Assembly: GCA_003153055.1 (NCBI GenBank)
Contig: PMBV01000035.1
Coordinates: 1-10,375 of the forward strand
Source: Myxococcales bacterium
Lineage (GTDB): Bacteria; Myxococcota; Myxococcia; Myxococcales; Myxococcaceae
Direction of reading: 5' to 3'
Length of the DNA: 10,375 bases
The notes under the pieces were generated by a model that saw nothing but the letters and a program-made list of their open reading frames with translations, searched no databases and was not told the origin of the DNA. Below, one piece after another: positions 1-7,227 of this stretch. The position numbers and the translations under genes are program-made. Every line of letters begins with the position of its first letter. Position 1 is the stretch's first letter.

Positions 1-927
1 GTCGACCCCCAGCTCCAGCCAGCCCTTCTGCTTGCCTTGGGCGGAGTACTCCAGGCGGAGCGCCAGCTTCGGCTCTCCGGCCTTGGGCAGCTCACCCTTT
101 CCGAGCACCTCCGTCACCACCAGCCGATTCCACACCTTGTCGTGCCAGTTCTTCGCCATCTCATCGGGCTTCTCAGGCTGCGATGCCTTCGCCACCTTGG
201 CCGTGGCGGGGACATTGGCGTTCTCCTGCACGTACTCCACCGTCTTCCCATCGAGGGTGATGGAGAAGTGATCGAGCTCCGACTGCTTGAAGAGATGGAG
301 TCGACGATCCACCAGGAGCTGCGAGCCTGGGTCGAGCTCGGAGAAGAGCGAGCTCTGTACCAGGTAGACGGCCTGGCTCTTCTCGTCTTGCACGTAGCTG
401 CCGATCATCCCATGCGAGGGCTTCGACACCAGGAAGCGGTGCGCCTGCCCCGCCACCGTCACCTCGAGGTGTCGGTCGGAGCCGATGAGGCCCAGCTCAT
501 CGAGCTTTTCCTGGGGTTGGGGGCCCAGGGCCCGCGTCGCCTCGAAGGGCATGAAGCGGGTGAACAGTGTGTCGGCTCGCTCCGAGGCCAGCATGGTCCT
601 GTTGGGCGGTAGCTCCACCGGAGGCGCCGCCGCCACCTTGGACACGCCCGCGTCGATGAGCGGTACCCCGGCGTCGAAGACCGGCCGCTTGCCCTCGAGG
701 AACCCCAGCGTCGCCCAGAGCCGTGGCTCCGAGCCCGTCACCTTGGCCACCTCGACGAAGCGCGCGCCATCGTCGAAGCGCAGCTTCTCGAGAGACTGCT
801 TGGTGGCCGAGAGCACCAGGGCGGTCTCCGCCTTCTGGGTCTCCTTGGGCCGCTGCCAGGTGGCGTAGGCGGCCACCAACCCGAGGAGCGCCAGGCCCCC
901 CTGCGTCGCCATGCTGCGGGCCTTCAC
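1..927 (-). CDS. DUF4340 domain protein, 3' end cut by window edge
   Basis: This frame is open from a GTG at 927 through 309 codons to the window edge with no stop, so the C-terminus is missing. The product has one N-terminal membrane segment (about residues 7-23, rich in Gly, Ala and Leu), a Pro/Ala-rich stretch near 98-110, then a soluble part with the DUF4340 look: a repeated beta-rich pattern including SYVQDEKSQAVYLV (about 177-190) and a following LLVDRRLHLF segment. DUF4340 proteins are commonly encoded directly after GldG-like proteins of ABC systems; their biochemical role is not established. The GTG overlaps the TGA of the upstream gene as GTGA, which argues for translational coupling and for this start. 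An in-frame ATG at 912 is the alternative and would shorten the protein by five residues. I infer an inner-membrane-anchored protein facing the periplasm that belongs to the ABC complex. The family call rests on pattern and position, not a profile search. Confidence 0.82.
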   Translation of the reverse strand, partial: MKARSMATQGGLALLGLVAAYATWQRPKETQKAETALVLSATKQSLEKLRFDDGARFVEVAKVTGSEPRLWATLGFLEGKRPVFDAGVPLIDAGVSKVAAAPPVELPPNRTMLASERADTLFTRFMPFEATRALGPQPQEKLDELGLIGSDRHLEVTVAGQAHRFLVSKPSHGMIGSYVQDEKSQAVYLVQSSLFSELDPGSQLLVDRRLHLFKQSELDHFSITLDGKTVEYVQENANVPATAKVAKASQPEKPDEMAKNWHDKVWNRLVVTEVLGKGELPKAGEPKLALRLEYSAQGKQKGWLELGVD

Positions 928-2771
928 GACTGCACCTCCGCCTTCGTGGGAATGGGAGCGGCCCGCTTGCTGCGTCGGCGGGCGAGGGCGCCGATGCCGA
1001 GCACCAGGAACGGCGCGAGAAAGGTCGTCCCGTAGAACCAGGCCGTGTCTTGCTGGCGGCTGCGGAACGGCGCGACGTCGACCTCGGTGTTGGTCACCCC
1101 CGCCAGCTGCTCGTCACCCAACAGCCACTTGAGGCCGTCTTGCACCAGCGCGGCGTTGGCGGCGAGCTGCGGCAACACCTCGTCGCCCAGCCCATCGGAG
1201 TCGCCCAGCACCAGCACTCGCATCTCGTCTTCGGGCTTGGCCGTGCTCGAGCGCCGGGTCACGGCCGCGACGAGGCCCCAGGCCTTCTTTGTCTCCTTGG
1301 CCGCCGCATCGAACTGGAAGTTCTCGTTGGCGTCGTTCCACGCCTCGTTCAAGGAACGAACCGCGAAGTCGATGACCAACTCGGCCGGGTGGGGTGAGCG
1401 CTCGTCGAGGCCGCCGGCCCCCAGGAACAACAAGGTCGCGTTGGCTCGGCTCAGCGTCGTCACCGAGGGGTGCGAGCTGTAGGCGCGGGTGGCGATGTTG
1501 ACTCGGTCGGCCAGCGACGGCGGCGGACGCACGGTCGCGATGCCTCGCTCTTGGGCCAGCCGCTCGGGCGTCAGCTTGAGGCCCAAGGGTTCGAGCAGCT
1601 CCTCGAAGCGCTCCTTGGGCTCGGGGTCCAGCGCGATGAACAGCCGCCCTCCGCGCTTCTCGTAGGCCGCCAGCGTCTCGGCCTCGCCTGGGGGGAACGG
1701 TCGCTGTGGCCCGACGATGAAGACGGCCGCGGCGTCCTTGGGCACTTCTTGGCCCAAGCCCTCGGCGGTGGTGAGCGTGCGAACGTCGAAGTTCTGCTCC
1801 TGGAGCAGCTGGTGGAGGATGCGCACCGTCTGCCGTTGATCGCTCACCCCCAGCGGGTCCTTGGTGCGCTCGCCGTGGCCCGAGGTGAAGTACACCGTGC
1901 GCCTCGACTTGCCGACCTGGAGCACCCGCTTCTGAACCTCACCGTCGAGGGCCCGCAGCTGCGCCCGGGACTTCTCGAGCTCGAGGCCCACCGAGATGGT
2001 CTCCTTGCGCTGGCCCTTCTTGATGACGACGAGGCCGTTCGCCGACACGCCGAGGTCTCGCGACTTGGCGGGCTCGAGCGCCTGGTCGAGCGACGTCACC
2101 TTGAGCTGCGGAGCCTTGGCCGAGAGCTCGTCGAAGTACTGGGTGACCAGGTCTTTCACGTCGGAGACCGGCGGGAAGAACAGGTAGACCTCGAGCGGCT
2201 CGTCGAGGGAGGCCACCAGCTTCTGAGTGCCGTCGCCCGGCTTGCTGACCCGGAAGTACGAGAGGTCGACCTTGGCGTCTCGCTCGTTGGCCACGTACTG
2301 CGCCGAGAAGGCGAAGATGAAGGCGAAGGCGAGGCCCAGCCCCGCGTAGAGGGCCTCCCGAATGCGCCCCAGCTCGATGGCGGGAGACTTCTTCACCGCG
2401 GCGAAGGAGAGCTCGATGAGCAGCGTGGGCAGCAGCGAGATGGCCAGGAGCGCCGGCCAGAGCACGGCCAGCACGCCGGCGAGCTTGGGTGAAGACGACT
2501 CCAGCGAGGCCCCGAAGGCCTTGGTCCAGAGGTCCGATTGGGCGGCGTAGAGCACGAGCGCCCCCAAAGCCACCAGGTGCAGGCGTGCCAGCGGGCGCTG
2601 CACGGCCTGGGTGCGGGGCTGGTTCTGTCGGAGGAACCGGGCCACGGTGGCCGCGAGGACCATCAGGGCGCCGAGCCCAGTGAAGGCGCCGCGGGCAGTG
2701 GGTGACTCGACGATGCGCTCGCCCACCCACACCAATACCAGGCCCACGCTCAACACGATGGAGAGGTTCAT
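924..2771 (-). CDS. GldG-like ABC transporter auxiliary membrane protein
   Basis: The protein has 615 residues. It begins with five predicted membrane segments (about 1-19, 28-46, 63-79, 97-120, 140-160), continues as a large soluble region (about 165-570) and ends with one more segment (about 577-597) and a basic tail RRRSKR. The soluble region resembles the ABC_transp_aux/GldG family: EPLEVYLFFPP near 191-201, RTVYFTSGHGER near 291-302 (the characteristic GHGE element), AVFIVGPQRPF near 349-359 and GGRLFIALDPEP near 374-385. In Bacteroidota GldG pairs with GldF and GldA; elsewhere the substrate of such complexes is unknown. The frame extends upstream to 2903, but that part lies inside the permease gene. 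The ATG at 2771 sits 2 bp after the permease stop and 6 bp after a GGAG ribosome-binding site, so I use it. The five N-terminal membrane segments make the protein look partly permease-like. Its stop overlaps the start of the DUF4340 gene. Confidence 0.9.
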   Translation of the reverse strand: MNLSIVLSVGLVLVWVGERIVESPTARGAFTGLGALMVLAATVARFLRQNQPRTQAVQRPLARLHLVALGALVLYAAQSDLWTKAFGASLESSSPKLAGVLAVLWPALLAISLLPTLLIELSFAAVKKSPAIELGRIREALYAGLGLAFAFIFAFSAQYVANERDAKVDLSYFRVSKPGDGTQKLVASLDEPLEVYLFFPPVSDVKDLVTQYFDELSAKAPQLKVTSLDQALEPAKSRDLGVSANGLVVIKKGQRKETISVGLELEKSRAQLRALDGEVQKRVLQVGKSRRTVYFTSGHGERTKDPLGVSDQRQTVRILHQLLQEQNFDVRTLTTAEGLGQEVPKDAAAVFIVGPQRPFPPGEAETLAAYEKRGGRLFIALDPEPKERFEELLEPLGLKLTPERLAQERGIATVRPPPSLADRVNIATRAYSSHPSVTTLSRANATLLFLGAGGLDERSPHPAELVIDFAVRSLNEAWNDANENFQFDAAAKETKKAWGLVAAVTRRSSTAKPEDEMRVLVLGDSDGLGDEVLPQLAANAALVQDGLKWLLGDEQLAGVTNTEVDVAPFRSRQQDTAWFYGTTFLAPFLVLGIGALARRRSKRAAPIPTKAEVQS

Positions 2772-2773
2772 GG

Positions 2774-3496
2774 CTATCTCCACCTCCGCGCTTCGAGCAC
2801 CCGGGTGGCGGCGAACAGCGCGAGGAAGGTCACCAGCCCGAAGTACGTCACGTGCTTGAGGTGCAGGAGCCCGGTGCGGAACGGGTCGAAATGCCCCCAC
2901 CACGCGAGCGAGTTGACCACCTCGGTGAGGGGCCGGTCGGTCACCTTCCCGAGGATCCAGAACGTCGTCAGCGCCAGCACCATCACTCCCGAGAGCACGG
3001 CCGCCACGACCTGGCTTTTGCTGAGCGCGCTGCCGAAGGTTCCGATGGCGAGGCCGGCCGCTCCCACCAGGGTCAGGCCGAGGTAGCCAGCGAACACGTG
3101 GCAGGGCGACACCTTGCCATAGACCGCCACCAGCGCGGGCATGTAGAGCGTCGAGAGGAGGAAGACCGAGAGGAAGGCCAGCGAGGCGAGGAACTTGCCC
3201 AAGACGATTTCGAGATCGAGCACCGGCGAGCTGTAGAGCAACGAGATGGTGCCGGTCTGCCGCTCCTCGGCGATGAGGCGCATCGAGAGGAAGATCGACC
3301 CCACCAACGTGATGCCGCTGGTCAGCGTGAAGAAGTCGGCCACCATCTCGGAGCTCCGCTTGCCCGCGCCTGGAACCGCGTAGGAGTTGAACAAGAGCCC
3401 GTCGATGAACAGCATCACCGCGATGATGATGTACCCGCTCATCGTCCGGAGGTACGCCGCCAGCTCTCGGCGGGCGATCAAGAGGACGTTGCGCAT
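2774..3496 (-). CDS. ABC-2 type permease, GldF/NosY-like
   Basis: This 240-residue protein is an integral inner-membrane permease with six predicted helices (about 20-40, 55-72, 101-125, 133-155, 160-182, 214-233). Between helices 2 and 3 the sequence LIAEERQTGTISLLYSSPV (about 74-92) matches the cytoplasmic coupling segment of GldF/NosY-type ABC-2 permeases, where EER-TGT and SSPV are typical. The N-terminus VLLIARRELAAYLRTMSGYI also fits the usual amphipathic entry helix. It should form the membrane channel half that partners the ATPase encoded just upstream and the GldG-like protein just downstream. The ATG at 3496 overlaps the ATPase stop as TGATG; a GTG one codon earlier (3499, GTGA overlap) is equally possible. 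Length is usual for this family. The transported substrate cannot be read from the sequence. Confidence 0.92.
   Translation of the reverse strand: MRNVLLIARRELAAYLRTMSGYIIIAVMLFIDGLLFNSYAVPGAGKRSSEMVADFFTLTSGITLVGSIFLSMRLIAEERQTGTISLLYSSPVLDLEIVLGKFLASLAFLSVFLLSTLYMPALVAVYGKVSPCHVFAGYLGLTLVGAAGLAIGTFGSALSKSQVVAAVLSGVMVLALTTFWILGKVTDRPLTEVVNSLAWWGHFDPFRTGLLHLKHVTYFGLVTFLALFAATRVLEARRWR
2778..2787 (-). promoter_or_regulatory. Ribosome-binding site that fixes the GldG-like start
   Basis: On the minus strand the end of the permease gene reads GGAGGTGGAG, and its second GGAG lies 6 bases before the ATG at 2771. This strong purine-rich site favours that ATG over upstream starts in the same frame, which would overlap the permease gene by more than 100 bases. 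Confidence 0.65.
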
Positions 3497-4428
3497 CACG
3501 CTTCCTTCCCGTGGGTCAGCCGCAAGAAGATGCTCTCCAGTCGACTGGTGGCCTTGTCGACCCGGAGCACCCCGAGGTTCGCCTCGACCAGGGCCTTGAC
3601 GATGGCTGGTCTGAGCTCGGTGCTCGCCTCGAGTCTGAGCTGGGCCCGGCCGCCGGCCTGATGCACGACCGAAGCGGCGTGGACTCCGGGCACCTGCTTC
3701 ACCGCGGCGACGGCGGCCGTGGCGTCTCCAGCGATCTCGATCTCCACCACGCCCTCGCCCCCGAGCTCCCGGGCCAAGGTCTCCTCGCTGCCCTGGGCGA
3801 TGATCTCCCCGTTCTGAATGACGAGGTAGCGATCACAGATCTGGCTGATTTCGGAGAGGATGTGGCTCGACACCAGCACCGTGTGGTCGCCCTTGAGCGC
3901 GCGAATGAGCTCACGCATCTCTTTGATCTGCACCGGGTCGAGCCCGCTGGTCGGCTCGTCGAGGATGAGGAGGTCTGGTTTGTGGACCATCGCCTGGGCC
4001 ACGCCGACCCGCTGCCGGTACCCGTGTGACAGGCTCGAGATGAGGGCGTCGCGATGGTCGGTGAGCGACGTCTTCTGCATCACCTCGTCGACCCGGCTGG
4101 GCACGTCCTTCGGGCTCACGCCCCTGAGCTCGGAGACGAAGCGCAGGTACCCGCTCACGGTCATCTCTTCGTAGAGCGGCGGCACGTCGGGCAAGAAGCC
4201 GATGCGCTTGCGGATCTCATGAGGGTCTCGGGTCACGTCGAGCCCGTCGATGGTCACCCGGCCGCTGGTCGGGAGCAGGACGCACCCCAAGACCCTCAGC
4301 GTGGTCGATTTCCCCGCGCCGTTGAGGCCCAGGAAACCGATGACCTCGCCCTTTTCGATGGTGAACGTGAGGTCACGAATGGCCGCCCGTTCCCCGTAGT
4401 ACTTCGTCAGCCCGTCGACGGTAATCAT
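3496..4428 (-). CDS. ABC transporter ATP-binding protein, GldA-like
   Basis: The 310-residue product is a cytoplasmic ABC ATPase. It shows a Walker A GLNGAGKST at 34-42, the segment GFLPDVPPLYEEMTV (77-91) at the place where GldA-type ATPases carry GYLPE, a signature LSHGYRQRV at 133-141 (the SHGYRQR variant is characteristic of the GldA group), a Walker B LLILDEP at 153-159 with the catalytic Glu, a D-loop SGLDP and a switch His at 189. After the nucleotide-binding domain comes a C-terminal domain (about 225-305) ending in RLESIFLRLT, as in ABC-2 export ATPases with a DUF4162-like tail. All catalytic residues are present, so it should be active. It heads a four-gene operon and would power the permease and the GldG-like protein. 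The start MITVDGLTKYYGE is canonical for the family although no clear ribosome-binding site precedes it. Confidence 0.95.
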   Translation of the reverse strand: MITVDGLTKYYGERAAIRDLTFTIEKGEVIGFLGLNGAGKSTTLRVLGCVLLPTSGRVTIDGLDVTRDPHEIRKRIGFLPDVPPLYEEMTVSGYLRFVSELRGVSPKDVPSRVDEVMQKTSLTDHRDALISSLSHGYRQRVGVAQAMVHKPDLLILDEPTSGLDPVQIKEMRELIRALKGDHTVLVSSHILSEISQICDRYLVIQNGEIIAQGSEETLARELGGEGVVEIEIAGDATAAVAAVKQVPGVHAASVVHQAGGRAQLRLEASTELRPAIVKALVEANLGVLRVDKATSRLESIFLRLTHGKEA

Positions 4429-4438
4429 CGCGGCGGCT

Positions 4439-4466
4439 CACTTAATCCTGGGGGTCTCGCTGTCAA
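4439..4466 (-). promoter_or_regulatory. Candidate sigma70-type promoter of the ABC operon
   Basis: On the minus strand an exact TTGACA (4466-4461) lies 38-33 bases before the ABC ATPase start. It is followed after 15-16 bases by TTAAGT or TAAGTG, a weak -10 match in the only A/T-rich patch of this 133-bp gap. If used, transcription would begin only a few bases before the ATG at 4428, giving a leaderless or nearly leaderless message. That would agree with the lack of a good ribosome-binding site there. The short spacer and poor -10 element keep confidence low. Confidence 0.3.
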
Positions 4467-4561
4467 GGTGCACCTGCTCCTGGCTGACGCTCCACCACAT
4501 GGCGCGAGCGAGCGGGCGGAAAATCGACAACACCAGGAGCGATGGTCCTGTTCCCCGTGGC

Positions 4562-6463
4562 TCAGTTCGGCGCTGCGACGAGGAGGAGCGACTGAACGAC
4601 CGTCGCGAGCTGGGCGGGCGAGAAGGGCTTCTGGAGGAAGGCCTGGCGCTCGTCGGCGGGGCCACCGAAGGCGTCGCCGCGCTCAGGGTACCCCGAGACG
4701 AACACCACGGGGAGCCCAGGGTGCTCGGACCTCAAGCGCTGGGCGAGCAACTCACCGCGCATCCGCGGCATGACCAGGTCGGTCACCAGCACGGTCAGGG
4801 CTCCGCGTTCGAGCTGTGCCGCGCGCGCCAACGCGGCCGGCCCGTCGGCAGCTTCGATTACCGAGTAGCCCGCGGAGCGCAGGCTTCGGGCCGCCTGCTC
4901 ACGGACCAAGGGCTCGTCCTCCACCAGCAGCACGGTGCCGGTGCCTCGGGGCAGCTCCAGGTGAACCGGGCGAGCGTCGGAGGGTGCGTGCCCGCGGGTT
5001 CGAGGCAGGTAGACGCGGAAATGGCTGCCCTCTCCTGGCCGGCTCTCCACGCGAATCTCTCCGCCCGCCTGCTGGACGATGCCGTACACAGTGGCCAGGC
5101 CCAGGCCAGTGCCCTTGCCCGCCTCCTTGGTGGTGAAGAAGGGCTCGAACAGGCGCGCCTGGGTCGCTTCGTCCATGCCGCAGCCAGTGTCGTGCACCGC
5201 GAGGAGAACCCATTCTCGTTCCGCCGAGAGTTGGAGCCGAGCTCTGGCCTCGCCCGGGACGCTGGCGGTCTCGATGATGATGCGGCCGCCATCGGGCATG
5301 GCGTCGCGGGCGTTGACCACCAGGTTGACGATGACTTGCTCCAGCTGGCCAGCGTCGATGAGGACCGGCGCCAGCGGGCGGGCGAGGGTGGTCGCCAGCT
5401 CGACGTCTTCTCCGATGAGGCGCTTGAGCATGCGGAGATTCTCGACGATGAGGTTCACGTCGACGATGGTGGGCTGGACGGCTTGGCGGCGGCTGAAGGT
5501 GAGCAACTGCCGGGTCAGCATGGTCGCTCGCTCGGCGGCCTCGCGAATGTCCTGGAGGTCGTGGGTGCGTGGGTCTGATGGGCCGACGCCGTCCTGGAGG
5601 AAGCTGATGCCAGACAGAATCACGGTGAGGAGGTTGTTGAAGTCGTGGGCGACGCCGCCAGCGAGTCGGCCGACGGCCTCGAGCTTCTGGGCTTGGATGG
5701 CGCGAGTCTCGGCCTCTCGCAACTGGGCCTCCGCCTTGCGTCGCTCGGTCAAGTCCACCAGGGTCGTGCGGCTCCCCAGGAAGCGGCCCGCGTCGTCGTA
5801 GGTGGCGGTGGCGTTGACGGCGACTGGCAACATCGCGCCGTCTTTCTTGCGGAGGCGGGCCTCGAGGTTCTTCAGGTGGCCGGTCGCGCTGAGTCGGCCG
5901 AAGTTCTCGGCGAACAGCGGCTGGTCCTCGTCGGCGAGGAGCTCGGAGATGTGCGTGCCGATCAGCTCGTCTCGGGTGTAGCCCAGCCAATCGAGCTCGG
6001 TCTGGTTCACTCCGACGCAGCGACCGTCGGGCCCCAGGGAGTGGTAGCCGCACGGCGCGTGATCATAGAGGTCCTGGAGCTCGTGGGCGGCCCGCTCGAG
6101 CCGCTCGGTGCGCTCGGCCACCGCCGCGTCGAGGTGTGCGTTCTCGGACTCGACCCGGTCGGCGCGTACCCTGTTCTCGAGGATCACTCCCAGCATCACC
6201 ACCGCGTTCCGGAGCACCGACTTCTCGGAGTCGGGCAGGGCGTCAAAGCCGGCGCCGAACACCACGTGGCCAAAGGCGTGGTCGGCAGTGGCGACGGGTG
6301 TCGAGCGTCGCGGCCCGGGCCCTCCCTGGAGCGTGAGGCCGACAGTGAGCCCTGGGCGAGAGGCCTCCAGCGCTCCGACGAAGGCTCGGGTGATGGCCTC
6401 CCGGTCGCTCAGCCGGGAGAGGTTGATCATCAAGAGGAAGAGGTCGTGGGCGAGCGCGGGCAT
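4562..6463 (-). CDS. Soluble hybrid histidine kinase (GAF-like/PAS/HisKA/HATPase/REC)
   Basis: This 633-residue protein has no membrane segment and should be cytosolic. In order: a short GAF-like region (about 1-98, ending VVMLGVILENR); a coiled coil (about 100-130); a PAS domain (about 131-240, DHAPCGYHSLGPDGR, then LDWLGYTRDELIG) closing in DLTERRKAEAQL; HisKA with GGVAHDFNNLL and phosphoacceptor His273; HATPase_c with N-box NLVVNARDAMPDGG, G1 box HDTGCGMDE, F box LFEPFFTTK and G2 box GKGTGLGLATVYG; and a receiver domain (about 510-628) with acidic pair EDE, phosphoacceptor Asp562 in VTDLVMP and Lys612 in LQKPF. All catalytic residues are intact. The HDFNNLL box marks the HPK4-like group common in myxobacteria. 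I chose the ATG at 6463, 11 bp after the MEDS gene; a GTG at 6520 would overlap that gene by 46 bp. The C-terminal REC has no DNA-binding domain, so output must pass to another protein or act as a phosphate sink. Confidence 0.94.
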   Translation of the reverse strand: MPALAHDLFLLMINLSRLSDREAITRAFVGALEASRPGLTVGLTLQGGPGPRRSTPVATADHAFGHVVFGAGFDALPDSEKSVLRNAVVMLGVILENRVRADRVESENAHLDAAVAERTERLERAAHELQDLYDHAPCGYHSLGPDGRCVGVNQTELDWLGYTRDELIGTHISELLADEDQPLFAENFGRLSATGHLKNLEARLRKKDGAMLPVAVNATATYDDAGRFLGSRTTLVDLTERRKAEAQLREAETRAIQAQKLEAVGRLAGGVAHDFNNLLTVILSGISFLQDGVGPSDPRTHDLQDIREAAERATMLTRQLLTFSRRQAVQPTIVDVNLIVENLRMLKRLIGEDVELATTLARPLAPVLIDAGQLEQVIVNLVVNARDAMPDGGRIIIETASVPGEARARLQLSAEREWVLLAVHDTGCGMDEATQARLFEPFFTTKEAGKGTGLGLATVYGIVQQAGGEIRVESRPGEGSHFRVYLPRTRGHAPSDARPVHLELPRGTGTVLLVEDEPLVREQAARSLRSAGYSVIEAADGPAALARAAQLERGALTVLVTDLVMPRMRGELLAQRLRSEHPGLPVVFVSGYPERGDAFGGPADERQAFLQKPFSPAQLATVVQSLLLVAAPN

Positions 6464-6474
6464 GCGTGCCGGCG

Positions 6475-7125
6475 TCAGGCCCCGATGGCCGGGAGGCCCG
6501 GCGCGTGCTGTCTGAGCCACCCGCGCGGGTCGTAGTAGGGGTTCTCGACGATCATGCCCCGCGAGATGGTGAAGCGGTGGGTGAGCAGCACGCCCATCAC
6601 AGTCGCCCCGGAGAAGCGCCGGAGGTCGTACGCGCAGACGGTGAGGAACGGCTTGTCGAACAGGTAGTCGTCGAGCTTCGCCTCGTAGGCCAAGAGAAGC
6701 TCGGTGCCTGGCACGTCACGCAGCGCCCAGTCCATGTCGGCGGTGAGGCGAATGGTGCGGTGCTCGGCCTGGGCCCGCTGGCGAAACGACTCCCACCGTT
6801 GCGAGATGGTGTCGAGGCCGAAGCGGCCCTCGGGGTAATAGACGAAGTCGGAGGAGCGGAGCTCGAAGCGCTCCGGGTCGCGGGGGTGCTGAGCGTCCGC
6901 GGGGAACCGGGCGGCGTACTCCGAGATGAAGGCATCGGGGCTCGGCGCCGAGTGGACGACGACCTGCAAGCTCCCCTCGAGATCGCCCTCGTGGGTCACC
7001 CGGCAGAACAGCTCGTCACGCTCGGCGTCGGACTCGAACAGCGCGCACAGGTGCGTGCCCCAGGTGCAGGTGTGCCCACCGATGCCCAGCGAGAGTGAGG
7101 GTTGTCGCGAGGTGACGAAGTGCAT
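6475..7125 (-). CDS. MEDS-domain sensor protein
   Basis: The 216-residue soluble protein matches the MEDS domain (methanogen/methylotroph DcmR sensory domain) along nearly its whole length. Seen features: GTHLCALFESDAERDEL near 23-39, which is the family's N-terminal H-x-C-x-x-(Y/F) element; a central IRLTADMDWALRDVPG near 125-140; LLAYEAKLDDYL near 144-155; VCAYDLRRFSG near 163-173; and the typical ending THRFTISRGMIVENPYYDP (182-200). MEDS domains occur alone or fused to histidine kinases and regulators and are predicted ligand sensors; the ligand is rarely known. The gene ends 11 bp before the hybrid kinase, so the product probably feeds that kinase in trans. The ATG at 7125 follows GAGG by 6 bases. 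A second His-x-Cys pair (H18, C20) precedes the family pair (H25, C27). No DNA-binding domain is visible. Confidence 0.85.
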   Translation of the reverse strand: MHFVTSRQPSLSLGIGGHTCTWGTHLCALFESDAERDELFCRVTHEGDLEGSLQVVVHSAPSPDAFISEYAARFPADAQHPRDPERFELRSSDFVYYPEGRFGLDTISQRWESFRQRAQAEHRTIRLTADMDWALRDVPGTELLLAYEAKLDDYLFDKPFLTVCAYDLRRFSGATVMGVLLTHRFTISRGMIVENPYYDPRGWLRQHAPGLPAIGA

Positions 7126-7174
7126 GGAAGACCTCGGCTCAAGACGTGCATGGTGACTGTGGCACCTTTCGCGC

Positions 7175-7192
7175 GCCCCGTGGGACTGGGGC
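7175..7192 (-). other. Short GC hairpin between deacetylase and MEDS genes
   Basis: GCCCC and GGGGC form a 5-bp stem around an 8-base loop in the 102-bp gap behind the deacetylase stop. No T-run follows on either strand, so it is not a classical intrinsic terminator. It could be a weak pause or nothing at all. I found no convincing promoter for the MEDS/kinase pair in the rest of this gap. Confidence 0.2.
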
Positions 7193-7227
7193 CGCCGATA
7201 CCCCTACCCGTCGTCACTCGGCCGTTG

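Noticed and set aside
4520..4550. Hairpin CAGGA-N7-TCCTG followed on the minus strand by TTTT, a possible terminator behind the hybrid kinase gene.
   Set aside because: The stem is only 5 bp and the T-run begins about ten bases after it, so it does not fit an intrinsic terminator.
4438..4665. Minus-strand 75-codon frame spanning the end of the hybrid kinase and the gap before the ABC operon.
   Set aside because: More than half of it overlaps the receiver-domain coding sequence in another frame, and its Ser/Arg-rich translation is typical of an out-of-frame shadow.
6464..6520. GTG start at 6520 for the hybrid kinase, adding 19 residues.
   Set aside because: It would overlap the MEDS gene by 46 bp, and the extra residues (Pro, Gly and Arg rich) look like shadow sequence; the ATG at 6463 fits the operon spacing better.
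7161..7175. Plus-strand TGGCACCTTTCGCGC resembling a sigma54 -24/-12 promoter.
   Set aside because: The -12 half reads GCGC instead of TTGC and no plus-strand gene lies downstream; it runs opposite to the deacetylase.
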